A stretch of DNA of 64,000 nucleotides. Source: Rachicladosporium sp. CCFEE 5018 (Eukaryota; Ascomycota; Dothideomycetes; Cladosporiales; Cladosporiaceae). Below the pieces are notes generated by a model. That model ran no database searches. It was not told the DNA's origin and was given only the letters and a program-made list of their open reading frames with translations. Of this stretch, positions 44,198-53,676 are shown one piece after another. Where the stretch lies: contig KZ111160.1 in NCBI GenBank assembly GCA_002077045.2, positions 275,907 through 339,906 on the forward strand, read 5' to 3'. The first letter of the stretch is position 1. Every line of letters begins with the position of its first letter. A program made the translations under genes and the position numbers.

Positions 44198-44953
44198 ATG
44201 GCACCAACGCAGCTGGTGATGGTCCACGGCGCGTGGCACAGCCCCGAGCATTTCGGCCCATTGATAGACTATCTTTCCAAGCATAACTTCAGATGCCTCC
44301 CAGTGACACTCCCCAGCACGCAGCGCAACAACAATCCCAATCCAACGACATTGGACGACGACATCGCCACCATCCGCACAGCTCTGCTCGCCGCACTCAA
44401 TGACGGCGACGTAGCCCTTCTAGCCCACAGCTTCGGCGGCATGAGCTCCATGTCCTCCCTCCAAGACCTCACGCCCGCCTCCCGCAAAGCAGCCGGCCAC
44501 ACCACAGCCGTCAGACACGCAATCCTCATCGCCTCCTTCTTCGCGCCGGTCGGTGGTATGGCGCCTGAAGTCCTCGGCGACCGTGCCCCGCCCATCGGCG
44601 TGCCCGTTGGCCCGTTCAACCATGTTGGCCCTGGCAAAGCCGAAGATTACTTCTACGCCGACCTCACTGCCGCCGAAGCCCAGAAGTGGACGAATTTGCT
44701 GAAGCCCATTTCTGCCACTGCGTTCCTCGGCAAAACGACAAGTGAGGCGTGGACGGAGTTGCCGATTAGCTATCTGGTTTGTTTGCGTGATCAGGCGCTT
44801 TTGCCGCTGGCGCAACGGTGGATTATTGACATGGCGAGGGACAAGGGCGCTAAGGTCAGGGTCGAGGAATTTGATTCGAGTCACAGTCCGTTTTTGAGTA
44901 TGCCAGAGCGGACTGGGGAATTTGTGAGGAGGAGCGTAGGTGAAAGTATTTAG
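44198..44953 (+). CDS. alpha/beta hydrolase (esterase/hydroxynitrile-lyase-like subgroup)
   Basis: Single exon, 251 aa. It starts MAPTQLVMVHGAWHSPEHFG; the oxyanion block V-H-G-A-W-H is typical of this subgroup. The nucleophile elbow is A-L-L-A-H-S-F-G-G-M, where Ala replaces the first Gly of G-x-S-x-G. The C-terminal part has Y-L-V-C-L-R-D-Q-A for the acid region and E-F-D-S-S-H-S-P-F-L-S for the catalytic His. No signal peptide, so cytosolic. The upstream in-frame codons from 44132 lack the family N terminus. Substrate unknown; soluble esterases and small-molecule hydrolases share this fold. Confidence 0.82.
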   Translation: MAPTQLVMVHGAWHSPEHFGPLIDYLSKHNFRCLPVTLPSTQRNNNPNPTTLDDDIATIRTALLAALNDGDVALLAHSFGGMSSMSSLQDLTPASRKAAGHTTAVRHAILIASFFAPVGGMAPEVLGDRAPPIGVPVGPFNHVGPGKAEDYFYADLTAAEAQKWTNLLKPISATAFLGKTTSEAWTELPISYLVCLRDQALLPLAQRWIIDMARDKGAKVRVEEFDSSHSPFLSMPERTGEFVRRSVGESI

Positions 44954-45021
44954 GGCTCTGCGAACAGCCAGTGTGCGTAGCACAGAGAACTGGTAGCTGA
45001 GCGATGGCCAAGAACGGCCCC

Positions 45022-45811
45022 CTAGGATTCGATGCTCACGCCGCCTTCCTCGTCGTCCGCGTTCGTTGCGAGTGTATCGTCTGGCCGATCCCGGAATAGC
45101 GTATCAAGCTCCAAGTATTCCTGGAGAGTGTTCGTGCGTTCGTCATTACGCAGTGGGTTCGTAGTACTTAGATACTGCCGATCAACGCGAAGTACACGAC
45201 GTGCTGCGCGGACCTGACCTGCAAGCTCATCAAGTGTCTCTCTGAGGGTATCGTGCTCTTGTGTGAGAGCTGCGAGTGGCCGTCCATTACCCCAGTCAAG
45301 TTCCGTCACAGTCGCGAAATGTGTTCCTTTTCCAGATCGGAAGCTGTTCGTTAGCAGCTCACATTCGGCTATTGATGTCTCCACTACAGCACTCGATGTC
45401 GTCACCCGTACGCGCAAGTCGTCGATTAACAATGTCGGGGATCGCGTAGCATGATGTAGATACTCGCGTGCGTTGTACCGAAGCGTGGCAACTGCGCGCT
45501 CCGTGGCGTGAAGAGTGAAATTCCCGTTGTTGGCGTGCACTAGAGGTGCGCGCACGAACAGTGTTGGATGAGCGAGAAGCGCACGCTTATGCGTGATAGA
45601 GTTGAGGAGAAAGCGTTCTACGATGTTGGCTATTCTCCGATTCTGCGTCGTCGAGGACTTCAGCCAGTAGGGAACGGCCATCCTCATTGAGCTTTTCGAT
45701 GAAGCGCGCGATTGCCTCGAACCTAGCGGTGTTGAGCGAGGTGCGAAGGGCAAAGCGCGCTACAGGCGAGCGAAGTGTAGGTGATAGGTACTCCGCAACC
45801 AAAATCAGCAT
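45022..45811 (-). pseudogene. hypothetical gene with an apparent frame shift
   Basis: Two overlapping minus-strand frames look like one protein. Frame A (45811-45587) reads MLILVAEYLSPTLRSPVARF and on to F-I-E-K-L-N-E-D-G-R-S-L-L-A-E-V-L-D-D. Frame B (open 45753-45022) carries on with R-R-I-A-N-I-V-E-R-F-L-L-N-S, then a long stretch ending D-D-E-E-G-G-V-S-I-E-S. The protein-like character moves from A to B around 45,630-45,655. I found no intron there that connects them. Either a sequencing error, a decayed gene, or a chance overlap. No domain recognised; the mid part is helical (coiled-coil-like E-H-D-T-L-R-E-T-L-D-E-L). Confidence 0.4.
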
Positions 45812-46129
45812 TTAGTCGTGTTTGGCATCGTCCGGATCAAGACTATCCAAAATGCGTTGACGGAAGTCTTGAATTGTCGTGGCAGGCGGGACATGACGCG
45901 GGTTATTGACCAGCAGTGCGAAACCATGATCGTTTCGCTGGCAGGCTACTTCATCAGGGAGCATGTTAATGTCGTTGTGGTCCGACATAGCTTGCATTCG
46001 GTCGTGGTCGATGCTTGCCGTTGTTGGTGTGGTGTTGTCACTCGCATGAAGACTAGTGGGCGCGCATTCAATGTGGAAAGCGCGACCCATCTTTGGCACC
46101 TTCAATTTGTGGCGTTGTCCCCGCCACAA
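45812..46129 (-). CDS. hypothetical ORF, uncertain
   Basis: 105-codon minus-strand frame immediately upstream of frame A of the previous entry; its stop at 45812-45814 abuts the next ATG. The latter half (N-D-H-G-F-A-L-L-V-N-N-P-R-H-V-P-P) has plausible composition, but no family is recognised. A further frame (46400-46068) overlaps its 5' end in another phase. It may be part of the same broken or spliced gene as 45022-45811. Confidence 0.25.
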   Translation of the reverse strand: MWRGQRHKLKVPKMGRAFHIECAPTSLHASDNTTPTTASIDHDRMQAMSDHNDINMLPDEVACQRNDHGFALLVNNPRHVPPATTIQDFRQRILDSLDPDDAKHD

Positions 46130-46374
46130 GTGTCCACTCTCTCCGTCTCTCCACGAATAACCACTTCCGCTTGCGCTGCTTGATCATCGCTCCTGGCGGA
46201 TTCAGCCCAAGTACTGCATTACGGAGAGACTGCAAAGTCCCATATAATGTCCCAGTTTGTGCGCTCGAAATGCTTGCACCTGGCTGGCCCATCGCCGAAT
46301 GCTCTTTCTGCTTGCTTGTAAGGGAATCATGACAGGCACTCATATGACCATGAGCGACGTCCAATGACACTGCA

Positions 46375-46998
46375 TCAGAGCTTCGCCTTCCCACCTCCAA
46401 GCTCCACTTTCAGAGCTTCCCGGAGGCTCGAAGCCATGACCTGTGCTTCCTCTTCGTCCAAGTCCTCTCTACTCCCACGCCCAAACACCTTCCAACTCTT
46501 GAGCATTCCGTAGTCCACCTTTCCCTTGCCGCCAATTTCTCGTCGGCCCTCCTGATATCTCGGTATCAGATGAAAGTGGACATGCGGGACTACTTGAGCA
46601 GCTCTCTCGCCGTTGTTCTGCACCACATTCCAGTCCTCGATCCCAGTGACCGCGCAAAGAGCTCGAGAGACGATGGGTAGCCATTCGCCGATTGCTTGTG
46701 ACACCTCCTTGGCCTGTGTTGCAGTCTTCTCCGACGCCCAGTCGCTTGACTTGGGTGGTGCGTACATATCAGACAGCTTCTCGTAGTGTGGTCTTGTAGT
46801 GAGCAGTATGTGGCCCGGAGCTATGGGCATAATGTCTAGGAATGCCATCACCTGCGGCGTGGACAAGATGAGATAGCATCCCGGGTCAATCAGCTCTGGG
46901 TCAGGGTTTGCAGGGACAGGAGAGGACTCTGCTGGGTAGGCTTTGGCTATCTTGCAGAAGGCGCATGAGACTGGATAGCGCTCGCTGATGGAAGACAT
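46375..46998 (-). CDS. HIT-family nucleotide hydrolase/transferase
   Basis: Single exon, 207 aa. The histidine triad is H-V-H-F-H-L (about 139-144), preceded by N-V-V-Q-N-N-G-E-R-A-A-Q-V-V-P. The N-terminal half has C-A-F-C-K-I-A, then V-M-A-F-L-D-I-M-P-I-A-P-G-H-I-L-L, both standard HIT blocks. Compared with small Hint proteins it has an insertion (P-P-K-S-S-D-W-A-S-E-K) and a longer C terminus, a layout common in fungal HIT proteins. Such enzymes hydrolyse nucleoside phosphoramidates or related nucleotides. Exact substrate unknown. Starts MSSISERYPVSCAF. Divergent from the VPS9 gene, 460 bp apart. Confidence 0.88.
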   Translation of the reverse strand: MSSISERYPVSCAFCKIAKAYPAESSPVPANPDPELIDPGCYLILSTPQVMAFLDIMPIAPGHILLTTRPHYEKLSDMYAPPKSSDWASEKTATQAKEVSQAIGEWLPIVSRALCAVTGIEDWNVVQNNGERAAQVVPHVHFHLIPRYQEGRREIGGKGKVDYGMLKSWKVFGRGSREDLDEEEAQVMASSLREALKVELGGGKAKL

Positions 46999-47458
46999 GG
47001 CTGAGTTTAGAGATCGTATAATGCCGCCTTGGAGAAGGAGGAAGGATGGTCTCCAGCGGACTACATGGCATTCCCATACTGCTCAAGTCCGAGGTCCAAT
47101 GGTTGATGAAGTCATAGCTTCCACGTGCAGATTAGCCTCACATCGCCGTCGCGGACCGCACCTCATTCCTTGAGCCTAGTCCACATGCATGTGACAGCTG
47201 CTATGATTAGCCAGCAGCATTGAAACACGACCAGGAAGCAGATCACGTTTGCGCTGGCAATCACGAGTAATTCACGCGCACCCTCGATCAATCTCTGCCT
47301 GAAGCGCAGCAGTACGATCGCGTCAAGAACGATCTCCAAGGGACCACATCTACCAACAACCCAAGATCATCTACCTACTGCATTCGTTTGCTGCGTTAGA
47401 TGTACTCAGTGCATCTGCGCAACTCTTCTTTCCAATGACTCGGCATCTGCCCGACTGA
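46999..47458. other. intergenic, 460 bp (divergent promoter)
   Basis: Shared upstream region of the HIT gene and the VPS9 gene. Nothing specific recognised. Confidence 0.4.
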
Positions 47459-50400
47459 ATGCCGCCTCTTAATCCGTTCCTCCGCGCCTTCTTCCGAAGC
47501 CCGTACCCATCGCAGTGCCAGCCCGCCAGCCATCATGTTCTCCTCGTCCCGACCACGGAAGTACTGTTCTCGGCAAAGGACCGCGAGACGAACGTGTCCT
47601 ACGCCGAGCTCGCAAGTAGCGAAGAATTCATCGCCAGCCATGTCCTCCGAGTGCCGGGCGGCGCACCACCACAGACGCCTGCAGCAGGAGGGAATGTACG
47701 CGAGACGAAGGGTAAGCCGAAGCCATACTCCACTATCAATGGCAGGACGGTAGTGGTCAAGGACACCTTCGTGTACAGCAATAAGGGATTCAAGACTTTG
47801 AATCAGGCGCAGCTACTGAGCGATGCGATATACTACCCGGATTCGCACGACGGGCAGCAGTGGTTGGTGTACTACATTTCGCGGCCATTGATCGGATCGT
47901 TTCAATCAACCCCTCTGCTCCCGGCTATCATCAGCGATGAGCCGAGCAAGGAGCGGAAGCGCACGCTGGCAGAAGCATCCGGAAGTGAGATTGCACAGGC
48001 CGAGCATCGGCCCATGGCTCTTAAGAAGCGTGTGGTTAAGAACTTCGGAGACTTGCTCATGCAATTTCCCATGATCTCGCGGCAGATGCAGGGAGGATTG
48101 GAAAAGGTCATCCGGGACTTGATCGCTGCGAATGACCAGCCCATAGGGAAGCGCGACTCGCGGCGCTCGTCTACAAGCTCACATCGATCGACACCCTCGC
48201 TTAGCGACTCCGTAAGCTCGTTGAAGAGCTCGCTGTCAGGTGCTTCGACAGTACATCCCACTGCGCTTGAGCTAGAGCCGGAGGAAGAGTCAATCCGGAG
48301 TTCGCTTGAGACAGCCATCACATCTGCGATCGACTTGTTCCAGGGCGTAGATAAGACGCAGCTGTCTCTGTTAGGTGCTAACACTGAGCTCACGGGTCCT
48401 GTCGTTGAGCGTATGATCGAACGCTATGTCACTGAGCAAGTGCATGACCAGACATTGTTTCCTCGAGTGTGTGCAGTGCGCCGGCCGGATGATGCGGAGC
48501 TTGACAGCAAGATACGCAAAATGGCCGATGTCGATATCGCGCAACTGGGTATTCCAATCGAAGGCGGGATGCAGGGTAAGCGAGATCTGAGTCGCAGGCT
48601 TGACAAGGGCATCGAAGCTTTCGAAAAGATGGGCGTTGCGAGCAGTCCACAGGAGATGCTTGAGATTCTTCTGAATACGCAGAAGGCTATCACTTCGAGT
48701 GCTGATGAGGCAGGTAGAAGCAACGGAGTTGAGAAGCTACCGTCGAATCTGACGATCAATGCCGATGTATTGGTTTCCATGCTGCTGATCGTAGTGATCC
48801 GGAGTTCTGTGCGACACCTACACTCTCGACTATTGTACATGCGATACTTCATCTTCATCGATGAGGTGGAGACGGGCGAGCAGGGCTATGCGTTGGCAAC
48901 CCTCGAAGCCGTCCTCGCGCATCTGTCTGGAGGCTCGAAAGCGTTGCGTAGGGCCAGCCAGCGCAACAGAGCGTTGTGGCAAGCTGCAAAGTCGGGAGAT
49001 GTGCAAGCTCTGGAAGCCATACTGCAGCCTGATGGCCTGATCGGCGAGACAGTGTCAGAATCACCAATACCTCTGGAGGACTCGTCGGACGGCGACATAT
49101 CAGTCGACCTGGACATCGGCGATGAAAACGAGATACCGCTGATCAGCTCTACCACTCTAGACGGTGGCTTCGGATCACTACAGCACGTATTCCCTTTCCA
49201 GAAGCCGCCAACGCCACCGCCAGACGTGGGCGACGCTGATCCTGTCAAGAAGAAGAAACGCGTTTCCATGGCGCCTCGTAGTCAATCGCAATCATCGGCC
49301 TATTCATCCAGATCGCACTCACGCACCAAGAGCGTAGACTCTATAAGTGACGGTAGCGTGCACAACGACCTTTCTGCGGAGAAGCTAGCGCAGACGCAGG
49401 ACGGCGATGGGAGCTCTGTGCTCATGATGACGGTCGATGCTCGGCAAGCGAAAGCTCTGCATTTCTTGCTTAGCATACCTGCGCAATTCCGAGCCGAGTT
49501 CGTGCTTGACGATGTCAATAACGAAGGTACAACACTGCTGAGCGCTGCAGTCCAGTCCGGCGACGGCCCCGTCATTGACGAGCTCTTGTCGTATCTCGAG
49601 CTCAATGCTTCGTCTACGCAAATCGAGCACTACTTCCTTTTACAAGACAGCAAAGGTCGTTGCGTCGCACACTACCTCTTCAATCAGCCACATCTCATAC
49701 AGCGCTTCGGTAAGAAGCTACCTTGGCGGCTCAAAGATCGCAATGGACAGACGCCTCTGTTCGCGTTGTGTAGATCTTACGATCACGAAGAGTATCACTC
49801 AATGATTGTGACTGCTTTGACTCTAGCGACCGAGGCGCAAGGAGATGGCCGCAGGCTGCAGCTCGACGATCACGTTGACGCGAAAGGCAATACGCTGCTG
49901 CACGTTGTGAATGACATGGACATTACCGTTAGGCTGCTGCGACATTGCGACTCTGATGTGAACGCTGCAAACGACAAGCGCTTCACGCCCTTGATGGTTG
50001 GGAGCAAGTACGGACGTCTCGATCTTGTGCGGGCTCTCTTCGGCGACCCTCGCACTGATCTGACGCTCCGCGAGTTGCGCGGACTAAGCGCTGTCGAGCT
50101 AGCGAAGGACGATGAAGTGCGCAATAAGATCGACGACCTTGTGTTGCTCTCTTCGCCAATGGGCAGTGACGGTAGAATTACCAGGATAGTGCGGTCCTTC
50201 TTCGTTGAAGACGCAACAGTGCGACTAGTGCTCAAGTCCGGTGCAAGAAACAATGCGAACGGCCTGGTCACAGTCACGACATGCCGTCGCTCGCCTGCCG
50301 ACTTCGAGAACCTGTCAAAGTGGCTCGCCATTGAGCACCCTGCATCTTGGCTTCCTGTACCCGCGAATCTCCCTTCATCTTTCCTGATACCTTCAAGACC

Positions 50401-51283
50401 CTCCCGCGCGCTATTGCGAGACACACAAATGCGCCTCGACGCTTTCTTCCACATCCTGCTCACGCATCAGACATTCGCGACGCACGAATTAGTGTGGGAG
50501 TTCTTCCTCATGCCAGAGATGTCTGACGAAGCATCGCTAGATCGCAGTCAACGCAAGGCCGCAGCGCGCGTCGAGAGCGTGAAAGAGGATTACGAGCCTT
50601 TGACAGAGACGATCGAAATCGAGAACTTCGTTGCTTACGCACGAGAACAAGTTCGCAATGTCACTGGCTCTACCCGCCGTGTCATTCGCGCCACGAACCA
50701 GCACCGCATGCGACAAGTCGACCTCTTCGAGTCCGCCAGTCTCGCAAACACAGCGCTCAACACCCTCACATTCCTCCCTCCGTCCCACCTCAGTGCTTTA
50801 GACCGCTACACCCGCACCTTCTCACTCACCGACGCAGATCCCATGGCCTCCCTCTACTACACCCTCCACTCAACCTACACCTCACTCTCCGCGCTTCAGA
50901 CAGCACTAAATCGCCCCGCCTACCTCATCGGCAGCATGACCTCTGCACAACGCACAATCTCCCGCGCCCAGAACAGCCTTTCGCGATCTGCGCGCTGGAC
51001 GCCGAATATTGGGTTGTTTGAAGATAGCAAGCAGGTTACTACGCTTGATGCGTGGGCTAAGGCTGAGAAGGCACGGCAGGAGTATGAGGCGCTGGGGTGC
51101 GAGTTGAGGTACACGCAGGAGGTTGTTGCAGGGGAGTTGGCGGGGTGGCAGGAGGAACATGTGAGGAGTGGGAGGGAGATGCTGAAGAAGCTGGCGCGAG
51201 ATATGATAGTCAAGGAGAGGGAAAGACTGGAGGGGATAAGGCGCGCGCTTGAGGGGGCTAGGAAGGTCAGCGAGATTTGGTGA
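47459..51283 (+). CDS. VRL1: Vrl1/VARP-like endosomal GEF with VPS9, ankyrin, PX-like and BAR-like regions
   Basis: Single exon, 1,274 aa. Residues about 300-490 form a VPS9 domain, with I-N-A-D-V-L-V-S-M-L-L-I-V-V-I-R-S-S, then E-T-G-E-Q-G-Y-A-L-A-T-L-E. This is a Rab5-type GEF fold. After a Ser-rich linker (R-S-H-S-R-T-K-S) come ankyrin repeats (about 650-890: G-T-T-L-L-S-A-A-V-Q-S-G-D-G, G-N-T-L-L-H-V-V-N-D, F-T-P-L-M-V-G-S-K-Y-G-R-L-D-L-V). A PX-like segment follows (C-R-R-S-P-A-D-F-E-N-L-S-K-W-L), then a long helical, BAR-like C terminus with amphipathic coiled coils. That order matches yeast Vrl1, the VPS9/SNX-BAR subunit of the VINE complex on endosomes. The N terminus before residue 60 is less certain. 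The PX/BAR call is by pattern. Confidence 0.8.
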   Translation: MPPLNPFLRAFFRSPYPSQCQPASHHVLLVPTTEVLFSAKDRETNVSYAELASSEEFIASHVLRVPGGAPPQTPAAGGNVRETKGKPKPYSTINGRTVVVKDTFVYSNKGFKTLNQAQLLSDAIYYPDSHDGQQWLVYYISRPLIGSFQSTPLLPAIISDEPSKERKRTLAEASGSEIAQAEHRPMALKKRVVKNFGDLLMQFPMISRQMQGGLEKVIRDLIAANDQPIGKRDSRRSSTSSHRSTPSLSDSVSSLKSSLSGASTVHPTALELEPEEESIRSSLETAITSAIDLFQGVDKTQLSLLGANTELTGPVVERMIERYVTEQVHDQTLFPRVCAVRRPDDAELDSKIRKMADVDIAQLGIPIEGGMQGKRDLSRRLDKGIEAFEKMGVASSPQEMLEILLNTQKAITSSADEAGRSNGVEKLPSNLTINADVLVSMLLIVVIRSSVRHLHSRLLYMRYFIFIDEVETGEQGYALATLEAVLAHLSGGSKALRRASQRNRALWQAAKSGDVQALEAILQPDGLIGETVSESPIPLEDSSDGDISVDLDIGDENEIPLISSTTLDGGFGSLQHVFPFQKPPTPPPDVGDADPVKKKKRVSMAPRSQSQSSAYSSRSHSRTKSVDSISDGSVHNDLSAEKLAQTQDGDGSSVLMMTVDARQAKALHFLLSIPAQFRAEFVLDDVNNEGTTLLSAAVQSGDGPVIDELLSYLELNASSTQIEHYFLLQDSKGRCVAHYLFNQPHLIQRFGKKLPWRLKDRNGQTPLFALCRSYDHEEYHSMIVTALTLATEAQGDGRRLQLDDHVDAKGNTLLHVVNDMDITVRLLRHCDSDVNAANDKRFTPLMVGSKYGRLDLVRALFGDPRTDLTLRELRGLSAVELAKDDEVRNKIDDLVLLSSPMGSDGRITRIVRSFFVEDATVRLVLKSGARNNANGLVTVTTCRRSPADFENLSKWLAIEHPASWLPVPANLPSSFLIPSRPSRALLRDTQMRLDAFFHILLTHQTFATHELVWEFFLMPEMSDEASLDRSQRKAAARVESVKEDYEPLTETIEIENFVAYAREQVRNVTGSTRRVIRATNQHRMRQVDLFESASLANTALNTLTFLPPSHLSALDRYTRTFSLTDADPMASLYYTLHSTYTSLSALQTALNRPAYLIGSMTSAQRTISRAQNSLSRSARWTPNIGLFEDSKQVTTLDAWAKAEKARQEYEALGCELRYTQEVVAGELAGWQEEHVRSGREMLKKLARDMIVKERERLEGIRRALEGARKVSEIW

Positions 51284-52160
51284 AAGGAGCAGACGATCAA
51301 TTGCCTTCGCGCGTCCGATTCGGCTGATCGACGGTCTGAACGATCTTGTCCTGCATTTTGCGGGACAACGAGCTTCGCTTTCGCCTACTTGGACTCCTAC
51401 AACCCCCAAGATCGCATCGAAGGTAGGGCAGGTTGACACCTGCAACTGAAACGGTGCTCGTCGTGTTGCCACCCTGGTCTACTGCCGGATCCTGTGCCAC
51501 AGTACCGCTTTGGAAAGGCGCGCAAGCGGAACGACGGCCACACTCACGCGACAGTCGTGCGCTAGATATCAGTGTGTGACTACCAGCGCAAGCGGTTATC
51601 ACCCTTCGTCGACGATTTCGACGACACCTTGGTGCCTGGCATGACTCCTCCGACTTCGATCTCCTGACCTCGGGCTGAGCGCTCGAAACACAAAGGAGAT
51701 GAGCAAGCCAAGCATAGCTCGATCCTTCTCCTGGAGCTTGCTACGCTTGGCTGTACGACTAAAGCCTTCGACGTCGTTGTGGTACATGGCTATACAATCA
51801 GGAGACCAACAAGACCGGTGACGTTGGTGTTATTGGTGATCTCTCAGGGCCCAATTGAACATCGTCAAGGTGATCAAATGGCATGCGCAGCCTCACCGAG
51901 TGCGACCCATGTTGAGGTGACGAGCAATGAGTCAACAGAAGGATCGTCGTCGGTGGTGCTTGAAGGAGAGAATGGTCCATGATGTTCAGGGCCTCGAGGA
52001 ACTGGTGGACGAAGACGAGGAAGGCAGACGTAGGGTATAAGAACGGCGAGAATGCCGTCCAAGATGAAGCCAGCCAGCTCATATTAGCAGCCGCCCACAT
52101 CACGTTCCACGCAAAGTCACATCAAGAACCCAACCCATACTGCTACTCTACTCAGCCAAC
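51284..52160. other. intergenic, 877 bp
   Basis: 3' flank of the VPS9 gene and promoter of the small secreted protein. Short frames only, no domains. Confidence 0.4.
52036..52042 (+). promoter_or_regulatory. candidate TATA box
   Basis: TATAAGA lies 125 bp upstream of the ATG of the secreted phospholipase-like gene at 52161. Confidence 0.3.
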
Positions 52161-52487
52161 ATGCTTTCCATCAAGACCCTGACCCTCCTCGCCACCACCC
52201 TTCTCTCCCTCACCTCCGGCGCCGCCCTCCCTGATGCCGCGGCCAACCCCATCGATCCCGACGTCGCCGCAGCCGCAGCCTCCGCCTGCACGACCGCCAA
52301 GTTCAACGAACTCATGTTCACCGACTCCCTCAAGACCTTCCAGTCTGCTCGCGCCGCTAAGAACCCATCCGAGTGCGACTGGTCCTCCGACGAGTGCTCC
52401 AACTCCCCGGACAATCCGGATGGCTTCCTTTCGAAGCCGTCCTGCGAGAGGGACGATTTCGGGTATCAGAACACTGAGAGGAACTGA
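52161..52487 (+). CDS. secreted, C-terminally truncated phospholipase A2-like protein with altered active site
   Basis: Single exon, 108 aa. A signal peptide (MLSIKTLTLLATTLLSLTSGA) precedes a short pro-region. Residues 46-102 match the fungal/bacterial group XIV phospholipase A2: F-N-E-L-M-F-T-D-S-L, D-W-S-S-D-E-C-S-N-S-P-D-N-P as the calcium-loop region, then F-L-S-K-P-S-C-E-R-D-D-F-G-Y. Active members have C-x-R-H-D-F-G-Y; here codon 98 (52452-52454, GAC) gives Asp where the catalytic His belongs. The protein then stops after Y-Q-N-T-E-R-N, lacking the last roughly 50 residues, which include the second catalytic Asp and a disulphide partner. No splice donor rescues it, because TGA precedes the next GT. 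Likely catalytically inactive; it may persist as a secreted small protein or be decaying. Confidence 0.75.
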   Translation: MLSIKTLTLLATTLLSLTSGAALPDAAANPIDPDVAAAAASACTTAKFNELMFTDSLKTFQSARAAKNPSECDWSSDECSNSPDNPDGFLSKPSCERDDFGYQNTERN

Positions 52488-53676
52488 GTATGGCCAACGA
52501 CTAGTTGATTCAATTACTCCGACATGAAGTGAGCTATGAGTACTTCATCAGACGCGGGAGCGATAGCACACGGGTATGAAGTCTGGCCGAGCACTTGTAC
52601 CGGCAGCATCTGGGCAGTCATATGATCATCGGCAGTCTTTCGATATCGTACGACAGTATCACGCTCTGATCCCGATGCTCCATCCTGCATCTCATAAACA
52701 TGAAAACAGCATCACGTGTCGTGTCTGGTGGCACGTGCTCGGAGCTGCCCTGCGCACTTCAAGGCCTCGCAACCTTCCACTCTCATCTCCCTTAGCGAGC
52801 ATATTATGCGCATGTCCTACAGACTACAAATGCCTTCACTGTGAGTTCGGTCGCACAGCAGCACCACAGACTGAACTCAGATTGTCCACTGTACCCAGCG
52901 GAGGTGCTACTCCACTGCGCGGTGCCTTCTTTCGTTCCGCGCGTGCCAGAGACATTAACGATGATTCGCAGTAGAGATCGTCACGCGGTGCTCGAGTAGC
53001 AGATATATTTCCGATCGTGAAAACTCTCGGGAGGCAGATGTCCTCTCAGCTGGCGGGGCTCCCCGCTCGAGAAGACTTGAAAGCCCCAGTCCCGGTAGCG
53101 CGAAAGGTTAATCCAGTGGAGAACACCGACGTAACGCGGCGTAGATGTAGAGAGCATCTTGACTGGGCGGCAGCGTCAGGACCGTGACATGATTCGTAGA
53201 GGTGTAGTTGTGGGGCTCGTCCGCTTGAGTGTTCAATCGAATTGGCGAGGGCCTTTGATCGCCCCCTGAGGTCTGCCTCCTCTACCATTTCTCGTCGTGG
53301 ATGTTCTTCATTGCCCATTGACTCGAGTATGATCAATCTAGTCTGAGCACTGCAAGCATGTTATCAGCTTTTAACGCACTGCAACATCGTGGCAAGGGTT
53401 CGTACGCAAATTCCTTGTTGTGCGCCATATTGCGTGGCAGATTGTCGACGTAGGTGGCGGAGTGTGGTGCGTGTGATGAGTAGTGCGTGGCACCTTGGAG
53501 TGACAGCGTATCTTCTTTCGCTGCAATGCTGGATAACAGCGAACGTGCGTCGGTGGGGTGTCGTCTTTCACGTGCTTGAACGATGCTCCCGAGTGAAGTC
53601 AATCGTATCTCATAGATGATGTGAGTTTCGTAGACAGCTTAGCGTTGGCGATCTGCCCGTTGCTTCTACACTGACT
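52488..53676. other. intergenic, 1.19 kb
   Basis: No continuation of the phospholipase homology was found downstream of its stop. The frames at 52576-52974 (plus) and 53046-53602 (minus) have no domains. Nothing else recognised. Confidence 0.4.
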
